DNA of 43,779 nucleotides from Sulfurivermis sp041678005 (GCA_041678005.1 JBAYOW010000016.1:1-43779); one strand, 5' to 3'; shown: positions 1 through 8,974, counted from the first letter of the stretch. Notes: generated by a model from the letters alone, not told the origin. Numbers and translations: made by a program.

Positions 1-363
1 GTGAACGAGTGTGAACCCGCTCTTGCTGTAGTTGTCCACCTGATCGATGACACCGTCCAGTCCGATAGTCCTGCCTTGCAACCTCCGGATGGCGTGTTGC
101 CAGAGTTGTATCCCGTAGCCTTGGCCGCGATAGGGCGGCTCAACGATGTAGAACCCGATGAAGCCGAATCCGCCCTCGTAGGCGATGGCGGAGATGCAGC
201 CAATGGGTTTGCCGTCGAGCACACCCACAATGAAGCCCTCGGGATCCTGGGTGTAAAAGGCCTCCGCATCGGAGAGCCCAGGGTTCCATCCCTCCGCCGC
301 CGCAAGCTCGATCGCCCAGTCCACTTCGTCACGGTTCATGCTTCGAATATTCAGTCCGCCCAT
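1..363 (-). CDS. GNAT-family N-acetyltransferase, 5' part only
   Basis: The minus strand is open from ATG at 363 to the window edge (121 codons, no stop), so the C-terminus lies outside the window. The protein begins MGGLNIRSMNRDEVDWAIEL and contains GFYIVEPPYRGQGYGIQLW, the acetyl-CoA pyrophosphate-binding motif A (R/Q-x-x-G-x-G/A) of GNAT acetyltransferases, at about residues 71-89. A G-rich run lies just upstream as a ribosome binding site. GNAT enzymes transfer acetyl from acetyl-CoA to an amine; the substrate cannot be told here. The family call is solid, the function is not. The plus-strand open frame over the same bases is its antisense shadow. Confidence 0.8.
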   Translation of the reverse strand, partial: MGGLNIRSMNRDEVDWAIELAAAEGWNPGLSDAEAFYTQDPEGFIVGVLDGKPIGCISAIAYEGGFGFIGFYIVEPPYRGQGYGIQLWQHAIRRLQGRTIGLDGVIDQVDNYSKSGFTLVH

Positions 364-409
364 GCCAATCCCCCCAATTTCTTTTCTGCGCGGTAAGCCT
401 TATAAATAA

Positions 410-580
410 TATTCCTTACGTGCCGTAGAAACCATTGGTTTCAAGGGTGACCAGAAAGCAGAATATCAGCTGTTTTTCCAACTGGGCGTGGGTGGCGTGT
501 TCAGCGAATTCCCTGACCATGCAGGCAGCGCGCGACTGCTGATCCGCACGTATGAGTTTAGTGAGCGCGTAAAAAAATAG
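410..580 (+). pseudogene. Glycerophosphodiester phosphodiesterase, C-terminal remnant
   Basis: The plus-strand frame from about 410 to the TAG at 578-580 reads SLRAVETIGFKG, then KAEYQLFFQLGVGGVFSEFP, then DHAGSARLL. This matches the end of the TIM barrel of GDPD enzymes, where a LGVDG(V/I)FSDFPD stretch precedes the stop. A TAA at 407-409 closes the frame upstream and no other GDPD sequence is seen, so only about 55 residues survive and the catalytic His and Glu residues are absent. It abuts the start of the divergent GNAT gene. I read it as a truncated gene left by a rearrangement. The assignment rests on motif recall, not on a search. Confidence 0.6.
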
Positions 581-723
581 CACGTCGTGCGCATATATCC
601 CGCTGGCACCATGTAGAGCAGCCGTGCTTGCAATGCTTCTTCTCGTGTATTAAGCCGACAACATATTTCCAAGACTAAACAAAGAATGCAGGAATACCAG
701 GGGTGGGTATGAGTTAAAAACCC

Positions 724-837
724 TGTAGAACAAAGCATTTTTTAATGCCATCCCTGATCGCTTCTGCCGCCTCAACAACATGTAGTTGTTCCAGCGCTAT
801 AACTCTGCCCAAGCAAAATCACGACATAATCTACCCG
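724..837 (-). repeat. Dispersed repeat, copy A (inverted relative to 28009-28122)
   Basis: About 114 bases that, reverse-complemented, match 28009-28122 at roughly 85 percent by eye. The best-conserved core is around 735-790. Both copies sit between genes. Both keep an open frame that would start MPS(L/M)IASAASTT, but also a second open frame on the other strand, so coding is unproven. Confidence 0.65.
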
Positions 838-858
838 CTACTTATTGGTGAAAATCTC

Positions 859-887
859 AAAAAACAATACTGAAGGCTGGCATTGTT
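859..887 (-). terminator. Rho-independent terminator of the czc operon
   Basis: On the minus strand AACAAT and ATTGTT pair around a 17-base loop and are followed by a run of T. It begins 11 bases after the DUF3240 stop codon. The stem is short, so strength is uncertain. Confidence 0.55.
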
Positions 888-897
888 AAGCTCGGCA

Positions 898-1206
898 CTA
901 CAAGCGTCCACTCTGTTCGACAGCGGTAACCCAGTAGATCACGCGATCTTCAACGTAACTGCTTGTGGCGCGCAATGCCTCAAGTGTCGACTCTACATCA
1001 CTATCTTTAAGCAAGATATCGACCCGGGTTCGTGGCGTGTAGCCTACAACCTTGTCACGCACCGATAGAAAAGGGTCGGTTTCGACCTGTACTCCATGCC
1101 CTTCTACATGACTAAAAGTAAAACCTGATATCTGCTCTATGCTACGCAGATGATTGGCCAGTTCTCGCTGGGCGTTGGTTTGAATAATGAGTGTCAGATT
1201 TTTCAT
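898..1206 (-). CDS. DUF3240 family protein (PII-like), efflux-associated
   Basis: A 102-residue soluble protein beginning MKNLTLIIQTNAQRELANHL, with a beta-alpha-beta layout and a G-H-G-V-Q-V-E loop at about residues 36-43. It resembles the DUF3240 family, which is commonly found behind czcA-type genes. These proteins have a PII/GlnB-like fold, and a regulatory or metal-sensing role has been proposed; function is not established. Its ATG overlaps the stop of czcA by four bases (ATGA), so translation is coupled to the pump. It is the last gene of the operon, with a hairpin and T-run just after it. Confidence 0.7.
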   Translation of the reverse strand: MKNLTLIIQTNAQRELANHLRSIEQISGFTFSHVEGHGVQVETDPFLSVRDKVVGYTPRTRVDILLKDSDVESTLEALRATSSYVEDRVIYWVTAVEQSGRL

Positions 1207-4200
1207 GCGCGTTTCTCCACGGTCAGTTGGGCTTTACGCTCCAAGCGTCCTTCCAGCCAGGCATATAAAGTTGGCAACAAAATCAAGGTTAACAGTGTAG
1301 ACGTGAATAGACCGCCAATAACTACGATTGCCAATGGCCGTTGCAGCTCAGAGCCGGGACCGGTTGCGAATAGCAACGGCGTAAGGCCTAAACTGGCGAT
1401 CATTGCAGTCATCAATACTGGTCGCAGGCGTCGCTCGGCACCTTCGCGCACCGCCTGCAAGACATTGCGTCCGGCTTTACGCAACTGATTGAAGTAACTC
1501 ACCATCACGACACCATTGAGCACTGCGACACCGAACAGGGTAATAAAGCCAACTGAAGCTGGCACTGACAAATAAAGACCAGACAGATATAAACTGACCA
1601 CGCCACCAATCATGGCGAAAGGGATGTTCAGGATAATCAATCCTGCCTGTTGTAAGGAATGGAAGGTGGTGAACAGCATCACGAAGATGAGTGCGATGGA
1701 GATAGGCACTACCAGACCAAGGCGCGCCGCGGCGCGCTGTTGATTCTCAAACTGACCGCCATAGGTAACGTAGTAACCTACAGGCAGATCTACTTCGCGG
1801 GCGATAGTCTCACGAACCTCGTTAACGAAACCGACCACGTCACGTCCATCGACGTTGGCTTGCACGACAACCTGTCGCTTGGCTGATTCGCGTGCGATCG
1901 TTACCGGGCCATCCACTTCCCGGATATTGGCCAGGCTACTGAGTGGTATTTTCTCCCCTCCTGGAGTTTCTACCCATAGAGCCCCTATGGCAGCAGGAGT
2001 AGTTCGCACTTTCTCTGGATAGCGGAGCAAGACACCAATGCGCTGATTACCCTGGATGATTTTGGTAACCACGCGACCACCAACAGCTACTTCAATCAGT
2101 CGGTTGATATCTTCTACATTGACGCCGAAACGGGCAATTGCCTGTGGCTGGATGTCTATTTGCAGGTAAACCTGACCTGATAACTGACCACGAAACACAT
2201 CAACCGCGCCAGGTACTTCGTTCACCAGATATTCGATCTGCCTGGATTTTTCTTCCAATACCTTGAGGTCGTCACCGTAGAGCTTGATAGCCATGGCAGC
2301 ACGGACGCCGGTGAGCATCTCAGAGACGCGCATATCGATAGGCTGAGTAAATGCGTAGTCAATACCGATGAAACGGCTTAGCACTTTTCGTAAGTTGTCC
2401 TGGTGTTCCTGCAGACTTACGGTCCATTCCTCGCGAGGTGTAGTGATAAGGAAGTTATCGGTCTGGTGCAGGCCCATAGGGTCGAGACGGAGTTCATCGG
2501 CGCCGGTGCGCGATACTACGCCAATGACCTCGGGCAGTTCCATCATCGCCTTCTGATAAGACACATCCAACTCCAATGAACGCTCCAGTGAAATACTGGG
2601 TAATTTTTCGATGATCACCACGGTAGTACCTTCATCCATCACTGGCATGAATTCCTTGCCAATCAAGGGGAACAAGGCCACAGCGAAGACTAACGCCACC
2701 AGTGCGCCGCCTATCGCTGTCTTGCGGTTTATCAGCGCCCAGCTCATCACTGGTAGGTAGGCGCGTTTTAGCATTGCAAACACCCGGCCATCATCCTCGT
2801 GACCACCGCGCATCAACAAACTGGCCATTACCGGGATCACGGTCAAAGACAACAACAGCGAGCCCAGCAAAGCAAAAGAAATAGTCACGGCCAAGGGCGT
2901 GAACATCTTGCCCTCCAGGCCGGTAAGACTGAATAGTGGCAGAAACACCATGATGATTATGAGGATGCCAGAAATCACCGGTGTGGCAACTTCCAATGAT
3001 GCACGATAAATCAGATGTAAGTGGCTGAGGCCAGGAGGTGCATGACTGAGCCGGGTGTGGATATTCTCCACTACCACTACAGCCGCATCCACCAGGATAC
3101 CTATCGCTATAGCCAACCCACCCAGAGACATCAGATTGGCGCTTACGCCAAACATACGCATCATGATAAAGGTGAACAGTACAGATAGCGGCAGGATCAA
3201 GGCTACAGTCAGGGCAGCGCGCAGATTACCGAGCATGACTATCAACACCAGCAATACCAGAACCACTGCTTCTGTCAGCGCCTTTTCTACTGTCCATACC
3301 GCCTTGGTGACCAGGTCGGTACGGTCATAGAAGGGCACTATGCTAACGCCTTCTGGTAGCGCCGACTTGATTTCTTCTAATTCACGTTTTACACCGTCTA
3401 CAGTGCTGCGGCTATTAGCCCCCTTGCGCAGTAATGCCAGGCCAGTGACCACCTCGCCTTTGCCGTCGGCCGTAACTGCACCATAACGGGTTAAAGAGCT
3501 GATGCGCACCTCGGCCACATCACTGACATGCACGGGTATGCCGTTGCGGGTGGCAATGGTAATGCTGCTTATATCCTCCGGGCCTCCCAGCTGTCCTGAG
3601 GTACGCACCAACAACACTTCATTGTTGCGATTTATGCGGTCGCCACCAGCATTGCGATTGTTTTTCTCCAGCGCGGTTTCCAGATCATCCAGATTCAGCC
3701 CGTGTGCATACAAGATATCCGGATTGGCGACGACCTCGAACACCTTAACCTCGCCGCCCAGTGAATTGACATCCGCCACCCCGTCCACGGTACGCAGGCG
3801 CGGGCGAATCACCCAGTCTTGAATACGGCGCAATTCCTGGTTACTGTAATTATCACCCTTAACCCGATACATATACCCTTCGCCCAACGGTGTCGTTATA
3901 GGCCCAAGTCCGCCTTCCACACCCTCGGGCAACTCTGCCCAGACCTGGTTGAGACGTTCAGTCACTTGCTGGCGCGCCCAGTAGATGTCGGTATTATCCT
4001 CGAAGTCGATAGTGACAATACTCAATGCGTATTTAGTGGTGGAACGCAACACCGTCTGTCGCGGTATGCCCTGCATCTCTACTTCTATAGGGAAAGTGAT
4101 GCGGCTCTCTACCTCGGTGGGTGACAGCCCCGGCGCCTTGACGATGATCTGTACCTGCGGCGCGGCAATATCTGGGTAGGCATCGATGGGAAGACTTTTG

Positions 4201-4292
4201 AAGGCCCACAAGCCCGTCGCAATAAGTGCTGCTGCCAACAGCAGGATCATCAGTCGCTGAATCAGGGAAAAGCGGATCAAAGATGCAATCAT
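1203..4292 (-). CDS. czcA: Heavy-metal efflux RND inner-membrane pump (CzcA/CusA family)
   Basis: A 1029-residue HME-type RND transporter, normal length for the family. It starts MIASLIRFSLIQRLMILL, with TM1 at about residues 12-30, followed by the periplasmic porter domain. The intramembrane signature AIGILVDAAVVVVEN at about residues 395-410 carries the conserved Asp of the proton relay. A second periplasmic domain and the C-terminal TM set (GVAVLNGVVMVSYFNQL) follow. It exchanges protons for metal cations and exports them through CzcB and CzcC. The A-I-G-x-x-V-D-A-A form of the TM4 motif differs from the D-F-G form of Zn/Co/Cd pumps and is nearer to Cu/Ag-type pumps, but substrate cannot be fixed from this. 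The start follows the czcB stop by three bases. Confidence 0.92.
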   Translation of the reverse strand: MIASLIRFSLIQRLMILLLAAALIATGLWAFKSLPIDAYPDIAAPQVQIIVKAPGLSPTEVESRITFPIEVEMQGIPRQTVLRSTTKYALSIVTIDFEDNTDIYWARQQVTERLNQVWAELPEGVEGGLGPITTPLGEGYMYRVKGDNYSNQELRRIQDWVIRPRLRTVDGVADVNSLGGEVKVFEVVANPDILYAHGLNLDDLETALEKNNRNAGGDRINRNNEVLLVRTSGQLGGPEDISSITIATRNGIPVHVSDVAEVRISSLTRYGAVTADGKGEVVTGLALLRKGANSRSTVDGVKRELEEIKSALPEGVSIVPFYDRTDLVTKAVWTVEKALTEAVVLVLLVLIVMLGNLRAALTVALILPLSVLFTFIMMRMFGVSANLMSLGGLAIAIGILVDAAVVVVENIHTRLSHAPPGLSHLHLIYRASLEVATPVISGILIIIMVFLPLFSLTGLEGKMFTPLAVTISFALLGSLLLSLTVIPVMASLLMRGGHEDDGRVFAMLKRAYLPVMSWALINRKTAIGGALVALVFAVALFPLIGKEFMPVMDEGTTVVIIEKLPSISLERSLELDVSYQKAMMELPEVIGVVSRTGADELRLDPMGLHQTDNFLITTPREEWTVSLQEHQDNLRKVLSRFIGIDYAFTQPIDMRVSEMLTGVRAAMAIKLYGDDLKVLEEKSRQIEYLVNEVPGAVDVFRGQLSGQVYLQIDIQPQAIARFGVNVEDINRLIEVAVGGRVVTKIIQGNQRIGVLLRYPEKVRTTPAAIGALWVETPGGEKIPLSSLANIREVDGPVTIARESAKRQVVVQANVDGRDVVGFVNEVRETIAREVDLPVGYYVTYGGQFENQQRAAARLGLVVPISIALIFVMLFTTFHSLQQAGLIILNIPFAMIGGVVSLYLSGLYLSVPASVGFITLFGVAVLNGVVMVSYFNQLRKAGRNVLQAVREGAERRLRPVLMTAMIASLGLTPLLFATGPGSELQRPLAIVVIGGLFTSTLLTLILLPTLYAWLEGRLERKAQLTVEKRA

Positions 4293-4295
4293 GAT

Positions 4296-5396
4296 CTATT
4301 CGCCCCCCTGATACTGCCAATGGGATTTAAGTTCGGCCACGCCGCTGCTGACAACGGTGGTATTTACAGCGATGCCGCTAACAATAGATATCCAGCCACT
4401 TGACTCGACACCGGTTTCAACCGCAACAGGTTCAAAACGTCCATCTCCCAATGCTTTAAATACATAGTTCTGAGCGCCTACCCTGAATACAGCTCCAGCT
4501 GGAACCATCAGCTCCTGGCTTGATACGCCGGTTAAACTAACCTGGGCATACATGCCTGGCAGTAGTTGCCTGTCAGGATTAGCCAGCACGATACGGCCGG
4601 TCAAGGTTTGGCTTGCCGCATCTACTTCGCTACCGAGGGATTCCAGTTTTCCATAGTACGGCCGATCCGGGCTGGCCTGCACACGGATTTCAGCCTCAAT
4701 GCCTGGCTTGACTTGCGGTAAACTGGCGACCGGAATTTTCACCATGGCCCACAGAGCGCTTAGGTCGTCCAGATGGAACGCAGCCTGCCCGGCGTTGAGC
4801 AGTTGGCCAGACTCTATATCCACAGCTGTGACCACTCCATCGATAGGGCTGATCAGGTTGAACTCTGCCAGTTGGGTAGGTTGTTTAGACAGCCGATTGA
4901 TCTGTTCATCCGAAAGCCCGGTTAAGGACAATAGGCGTCGCCGTGCCTCTAAAGTGGCACGAGAACTTTTGTATTCACTATCCACCTTGAGCCAACGACT
5001 CTCTGCAACTATGCCGTCTTTCCATAGGCCTTCAATGCGCGTACGTTCAGACTTAGCCAGCTCAAAACGGGCCAATGCGTCCAGATATTCAGCTTGTGCC
5101 TGACCTAGACTGTGACTACGTAAACGAGCTAGTATCTGGCCTTTGTGCACCTGTTCGTGCGCCACAACCTGCAATGCCATAACTATACCTTCCACCACTG
5201 GCGCGACACGGTGAGTTTTACGCTGGTCGGCGGTGAGGACACCATTTAGTTGCAGATTTGTCTGGCTCTCACGGGCATTTGCGCTGGCAGTAGCCAGATT
5301 CACATTGGCCAGTTGTGCCGGGGTGAGTTTCAGTTCAGCCGCTGCGGTGAATGCAGGCACTAATACAAAAAATAAAACGATTAATTGTTTATTCAT
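4296..5396 (-). CDS. czcB: RND periplasmic adaptor subunit (CzcB-like membrane fusion protein)
   Basis: A 366-residue membrane fusion protein. It has an N-terminal signal peptide (MNKQLIVLFFVLVPAFTAAA, cleavage probably after AAA), then split lipoyl/biotinyl half-motifs (VVEGIVMALQVVAHEQVHKG near 70-90 and SPIDGVVTAVDIESGQLLNA near 185-205) flanking an alpha-helical hairpin at about 95-165. A beta-barrel domain and a membrane-proximal domain end the protein. It joins the inner-membrane pump to the outer-membrane channel. The ATG overlaps the czcC stop by eight bases, which indicates coupling. No His-rich N-terminal metal-binding extension, as found in some CzcB proteins, is present. Confidence 0.9.
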   Translation of the reverse strand: MNKQLIVLFFVLVPAFTAAAELKLTPAQLANVNLATASANARESQTNLQLNGVLTADQRKTHRVAPVVEGIVMALQVVAHEQVHKGQILARLRSHSLGQAQAEYLDALARFELAKSERTRIEGLWKDGIVAESRWLKVDSEYKSSRATLEARRRLLSLTGLSDEQINRLSKQPTQLAEFNLISPIDGVVTAVDIESGQLLNAGQAAFHLDDLSALWAMVKIPVASLPQVKPGIEAEIRVQASPDRPYYGKLESLGSEVDAASQTLTGRIVLANPDRQLLPGMYAQVSLTGVSSQELMVPAGAVFRVGAQNYVFKALGDGRFEPVAVETGVESSGWISIVSGIAVNTTVVSSGVAELKSHWQYQGGE

Positions 5397-6690
5397 GGTC
5401 AGTATCCAGTTTGGTTGTCACAAGAGTTAGTCCAGCAGCAAGGCGCAGTTCAGCAGCTTCCAGCCATGCCTCTTGCAGTAATTCCAGATAGCGTTCGCGG
5501 GTGTCAAAATAGGTATTGTTGGCATCGATGAGGGAGAGGATTTCCACCTCGCCACTGGCGTATGCCTTGCGCGTCAGGTCAAAAACTTTTTGTGCTGGTT
5601 CGAACACACGCGTCCGGTAGTGTTTACCCTGTTGCACTAGATGGTTTAGGTGCAGATAACTCTGTTGCAAGCGACTGTTCAGATCCCGCTCAAGTGCCTG
5701 CAATTCTGACTGAGACTGGATTACCAAGGCTCGGCTTTCATCAATGCGGCCGCTGTTGCGATCCCAAAGTGGCACAGTGATACCCACACCGATCCCGGTT
5801 ACATCCTGGTGACGTCCATTGAGAAAGTCCCGCTCGCGAAACAGGCGCAGGCTCGGATCCGGCAGGCGTCCGGCTCGTGCCAGATCTACACCTGATTGCG
5901 CCGCCTCAAGTCGGTGGCGCGCGGCCAGCAATGCCGAATGTCTCGACAGCCCATCCTGTAATTGCTGCAGATCAGGCATGGGTTCAAAAGCTTTGAGTGG
6001 CGCCAGTTTAGAAACCACCTCTGCCGACAAGCCCAAATAGGCTCGGAAGCGGCTGAGCGCTTCATTGTATGAGCCTTCCGCCTTATCAAAGATTTGTTGC
6101 GCCGATTCCCGAATCAGATCCAGACGCAGGCTTTCCAGCTTGGAGAGTTCGCCGGCCTGTGAACGTCGATGGCCAATGTCCTGTAAATCATCAGCAAGTT
6201 GCAGTCGCTGCTCGGCCAGATGCAAACGCTCTTCAGCCAACTGTAGTCCGTGAAACCGTTGCGCTACCTGAGTTTCCAGCTGGATCTGTCGATATAACAA
6301 ATCGGCATGTGCAGCATCCAGCTCTGCACCTGCAACGGCTTGTTGATGACCAAGACGGCCGCTCAGTGGCAACGGCTGGCTGAATGCAAGTTGGGTAAAG
6401 CCGGTGCCGCCGGTACCATCATCCTTACCGATTTTGTCGTCAGCGCGTAATTCGATCTGCGGGTTAGGCCACGCCCCTGCTTGTTGCAGGGCACCTTGCC
6501 GAGCACTGACTGCTGCTTGTGAACCACGTATTTCTGGTGCAATCTCCACAGCACGCCGAATACTTTGCTCCAATGTCCAACTATCCTGTGGTTGTGCCAG
6601 GAGCGACATTGACGTGATACAGGGGAGTATTAGGCCAAATACCGCTTTCCAGCTATTCCTTCGGCACCATGAATATAATAAATCCAACAT
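5389..6690 (-). CDS. czcC: Outer-membrane efflux channel (CzcC/TolC family)
   Basis: A 433-residue outer-membrane factor, first gene of the czcCBA-DUF3240 operon. An N-terminal signal peptide ends near residue 32 (SLLAQ). Two outer-membrane-efflux repeats follow, with TLEQSIRRAVEIAPEIRGSQ opening the first and the repeated coiled-coil helices typical of CzcC. It forms the trimeric exit duct for the RND pump. AGGAG lies 7 bases upstream of the ATG on the minus strand. No metal sensor gene (for example czcR/S or merR) lies next to the operon, so regulation is not visible here. Confidence 0.9.
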   Translation of the reverse strand: MLDLLYSWCRRNSWKAVFGLILPCITSMSLLAQPQDSWTLEQSIRRAVEIAPEIRGSQAAVSARQGALQQAGAWPNPQIELRADDKIGKDDGTGGTGFTQLAFSQPLPLSGRLGHQQAVAGAELDAAHADLLYRQIQLETQVAQRFHGLQLAEERLHLAEQRLQLADDLQDIGHRRSQAGELSKLESLRLDLIRESAQQIFDKAEGSYNEALSRFRAYLGLSAEVVSKLAPLKAFEPMPDLQQLQDGLSRHSALLAARHRLEAAQSGVDLARAGRLPDPSLRLFRERDFLNGRHQDVTGIGVGITVPLWDRNSGRIDESRALVIQSQSELQALERDLNSRLQQSYLHLNHLVQQGKHYRTRVFEPAQKVFDLTRKAYASGEVEILSLIDANNTYFDTRERYLELLQEAWLEAAELRLAAGLTLVTTKLDTDHE

Positions 6691-7087
6691 AACCTACTCC
6701 TAACGTAGTGCCTGACACACACTAAAGTCTTAGAGGCAAAATCCACACAGCTTTTCGGTACTGCACATCGTGTAAATCGCCACCTGGCATCTGCTCGACG
6801 AATGTCGGCAACAGCAAGTACAGAAAACCCCTATATGCTCGATGGCTTTCTGCCTGACATTGCAATATCCAAAATGTGTTTTTCCATAAGTTTATTTTTA
6901 ACCCAATACGCCTGAATGCAAGATGAACAGCTGATTTATGTAGTGGTCTCTTGAAGGGGAGGGGAGTTGTATGAGTTCCTTGCAGGGAAGGGTTTTCTAC
7001 ATTCGGCGCTGCCGCTCAATGACGTTCTGTCGGTAGACATCACCCCCGCGCGGGGTCCAGAAAACTCACATCAGGGAAGGTTTCGTA
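6691..7087. other. Spacer upstream of czcC, no intact gene
   Basis: This stretch holds the czcC leader (AGGAG at about 6699-6703 read on the minus strand) and an A/T-rich segment. At 6951-6965 there is half of a TTGAAGGGGAGGGG palindrome whose full copy is at 7473-7493. No convincing open frame or RNA gene was seen. A czcC promoter must lie here, but no clear -35/-10 pair could be picked. Confidence 0.4.
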
Positions 7088-7357
7088 TTAATCACTCCAA
7101 TTTGGTTTTTTCTTTTCGATCAGGCGCAACTTCCAGGCTTGGTTCCATTTATTGATTTGCTTTTCATGAGTGATTGCAGCATGCATATCCTCATGCTGTT
7201 TAAATTAGACTAAGAGGTGCACCGCATGTTTTTGGGTAAAGCCTTCAGTTTGATCGTTTTTGTGTTCTCACATTCGCTTGATCAGGTCACTTGTCACGCC
7301 GATATAAAGCGTGCCATTTCTTTGGCTGGCGAGGATGTAGACACAGGGTTGCTTCAC
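7088..7357 (-). pseudogene. GIY-YIG endonuclease-domain protein, two in-frame stops
   Basis: On the minus strand, from GTG at 7357 (GGAG 7-8 bases upstream) to TAA at 7088-7090, the frame is 90 codons long and in phase throughout. It reads CVYILASQRNGTLYIGVTSD, matching the Y-I-L...L-Y-I-G-V-T of small GIY-YIG (UPF0213/YhbQ-like) proteins, and ends with AWKLRLIEKKKPNW, the usual tail of that family. TGA interrupts after LIKRM and TAA interrupts after HAVHLLV. Both sit where the family normally has Trp or Tyr, so point mutations explain them. No product of full length can be made. Small GIY-YIG genes of this kind are often mobile. Confidence 0.8.
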
Positions 7358-7366
7358 TTTACTCTC

Positions 7367-7394
7367 CTGGATTCCCGCCTTCGCGGGGATGACG
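7367..7394. repeat. dRS3-like palindromic repeat, copy 1
   Basis: CTGGATTCCCGCCTTCGCGG then GGATGACG: a CCCGC/GCGGG palindrome like those at 18356-18383 and 35355-35382, sitting just upstream of the GIY-YIG pseudogene. Confidence 0.7.
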
Positions 7395-7472
7395 GAATAA
7401 ATGAACCATATCCCCTGTGGGAGTGGCTTTAGCTGTGATTGGTTTTGGCCAGCTTTATTATTTTTACCTCAG

Positions 7473-7493
7473 CCCTCCCCTTGAAGGGGAGGG
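7473..7493. repeat. CCCTCCCC/GGGGAGGG palindrome
   Basis: CCCTCCCCTTGAAGGGGAGG: an 8-base inverted repeat around TTGAA. A partial copy is at 6951-6965 and a near copy at 28136-28157. It could act as a terminator for the minus-strand GNAT gene, though it has no T-run in that direction. Confidence 0.6.
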
Positions 7494-7640
7494 GGGTTGG
7501 AGGCGGCCTACAGCGCTAAACCACCCACTCGATTTGGGGCACAGAGCCATTTTTTAAGATGCTGCCCAAGATAATTGGTGAACATAAGCTCCGGAGCCAG
7601 CAGCTCATCAAGAGCATCAGACGCCTGACGCGAGCATAAC

Positions 7641-8213
7641 CTAACGCTTGCAGCAGGGGCGTGACGTCAGAAGCATCCCTTGCCTGTGCTTGTTATGTAA
7701 TGCCCAGTCTTGGCTCGTCATTCGATATAGCCGCACCGGTCGATTATGAAATTTATGAATCGTGTAGTATCCAAACCCTGCCTTCTCGATAACCCTGATG
7801 GATGCCGTATGTTCTGGCTCAATAATAACAACTACCGATTCACAGTGTTTTTGATCGAAAGCATAACTCATAACACCGTTGACAGCTTCTGTCGCAAAAC
7901 CCTGATTCCAGAACTTTCGCGCTAATCGATAACCTAGATTGATTTCCTCAATATCACCGACCAACTCAGGCCCGACACCGCAGAAGCCAATAAGATCACC
8001 CGATGTTTTCTCCAATAATGCCCATGGACCTATCCCGTAGGATGAGTAGCATTCCAGGCACCAGTCAATAAATTTTCTGGTGGCGCCCTCATCGCAGACT
8101 CCGCGAACAGAATATTTCATGACTTCTGGGTCGCTCAATATCTCAGTGAGTGCAGAAAGATCTTGGAAAGATAGCTGCCTTGCGACTAACCTTTCCGTTT
8201 CAAATAATTGCAC
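7641..8213 (-). CDS. GNAT acetyltransferase, RimJ/RimL type
   Basis: A 190-residue acetyltransferase that begins at GTG 8213, chosen because GGGAGG sits six bases upstream. MQLFETERLVARQLSFQDL is the usual RimJ/RimL opening. LGYRLARKFWNQGFATEAVN at about residues 93-112 is the acetyl-CoA-binding motif, and IEKAGFGYY at about 158-166 is the C-terminal signature. Proteins of this group acetylate N-terminal amines of ribosomal proteins or small molecules; this one's substrate is unknown. It lies in the accessory region beside other short, separately ribosome-bound genes on the same strand. The gene seems intact. Confidence 0.85.
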   Translation of the reverse strand: MQLFETERLVARQLSFQDLSALTEILSDPEVMKYSVRGVCDEGATRKFIDWCLECYSSYGIGPWALLEKTSGDLIGFCGVGPELVGDIEEINLGYRLARKFWNQGFATEAVNGVMSYAFDQKHCESVVVIIEPEHTASIRVIEKAGFGYYTIHKFHNRPVRLYRMTSQDWALHNKHRQGMLLTSRPCCKR

Positions 8214-8300
8214 CGACTACCTCCCTGTGCATAACGCAGAGCGCACCGGTGACCTTGCCGCAGCGAAGTGGTGACAAGTGTATCCGAGTGCCGAGTTTGG

Positions 8301-8844
8301 TTAACTGGTGTGTTCGATGTTGTCACGGCGTTTCCGCTCCTGCTCAAGTATTTGTTTCTGGCGCTCCTTGAGTGAGTTCAACCCAAGACGCGCACGGCGT
8401 TCATTAACCGTAGCAGAATCCTCAATTGGAAATGGTGTTGGCACCATTTTCATCAACATCAAACTGAGTGCCGTAATACTGAGGCTTGCCAGATAAAGTA
8501 AGTACCCGATCCTGAAGGAATGCCAGCTGCCAACCCACCACATCTTCTCTTGTAACTGCATCTTCCAGCAGGCCAATGCACTCCGCCATAAAATCGGGAT
8601 CTGAAACTGAATGCTGGGCGATTAGCCATGCAGCTTTGGCAGCTTCTTCCCCAACTAATGAAATGCCGGGCCAACCGTGGCAGTTAATAATCTCTTTCAG
8701 CCGGGAAGCATTTTTTTCATGCAGCACCTTCATTCGGGGATGATATAACTCAGAGGGCAGCTCTCCTGTATCGAAGAGTTGTCGCAACAAACGTTGATCT
8801 TCCATCATCATCATGACCAGTTCATCTGCAAGATTCTGACTCAT
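8301..8844 (-). pseudogene. DUF6624-like protein, frameshifted near 8430
   Basis: The first frame (8844 to 8422) starts MSQNLADELVMMMMEDQRLL with AAGGAG upstream and runs to QYYGTQFDVDENG, then loses its family-like sequence and stops. The +1 frame resumes with MVPTPFPIEDSATVNERRAR LGLNSLKE and runs to TAA at 8301. The join YGTQF-D-ENG-x-VP-PIED-VNERRA is typical of DUF6624 proteins, so one protein of about 178 residues has been split. HGWPGISLVGEEAAKAAW at about 56-73 is also a family signature. Function of the family is unknown. It may be a real mutation or a base-calling error. Confidence 0.7.
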
Positions 8845-8974
8845 GGACTCCTTCCCAGTTATCGTCGCCGCGCTTGTGATTTGTGCAAGCCCAGCATGGG
8901 TATGAACTTATGGGGTGAAAGTTCCTTGTGGGAAGATCACCATTCAATTGGTTTTTCCAATTGAACGCTAACCA

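Noticed and set aside
1..396. 131-codon plus-strand open frame at the left edge
   Set aside because: It is the antisense shadow of the GNAT gene; the minus strand gives a recognisable acetyltransferase motif and the plus strand gives nothing.
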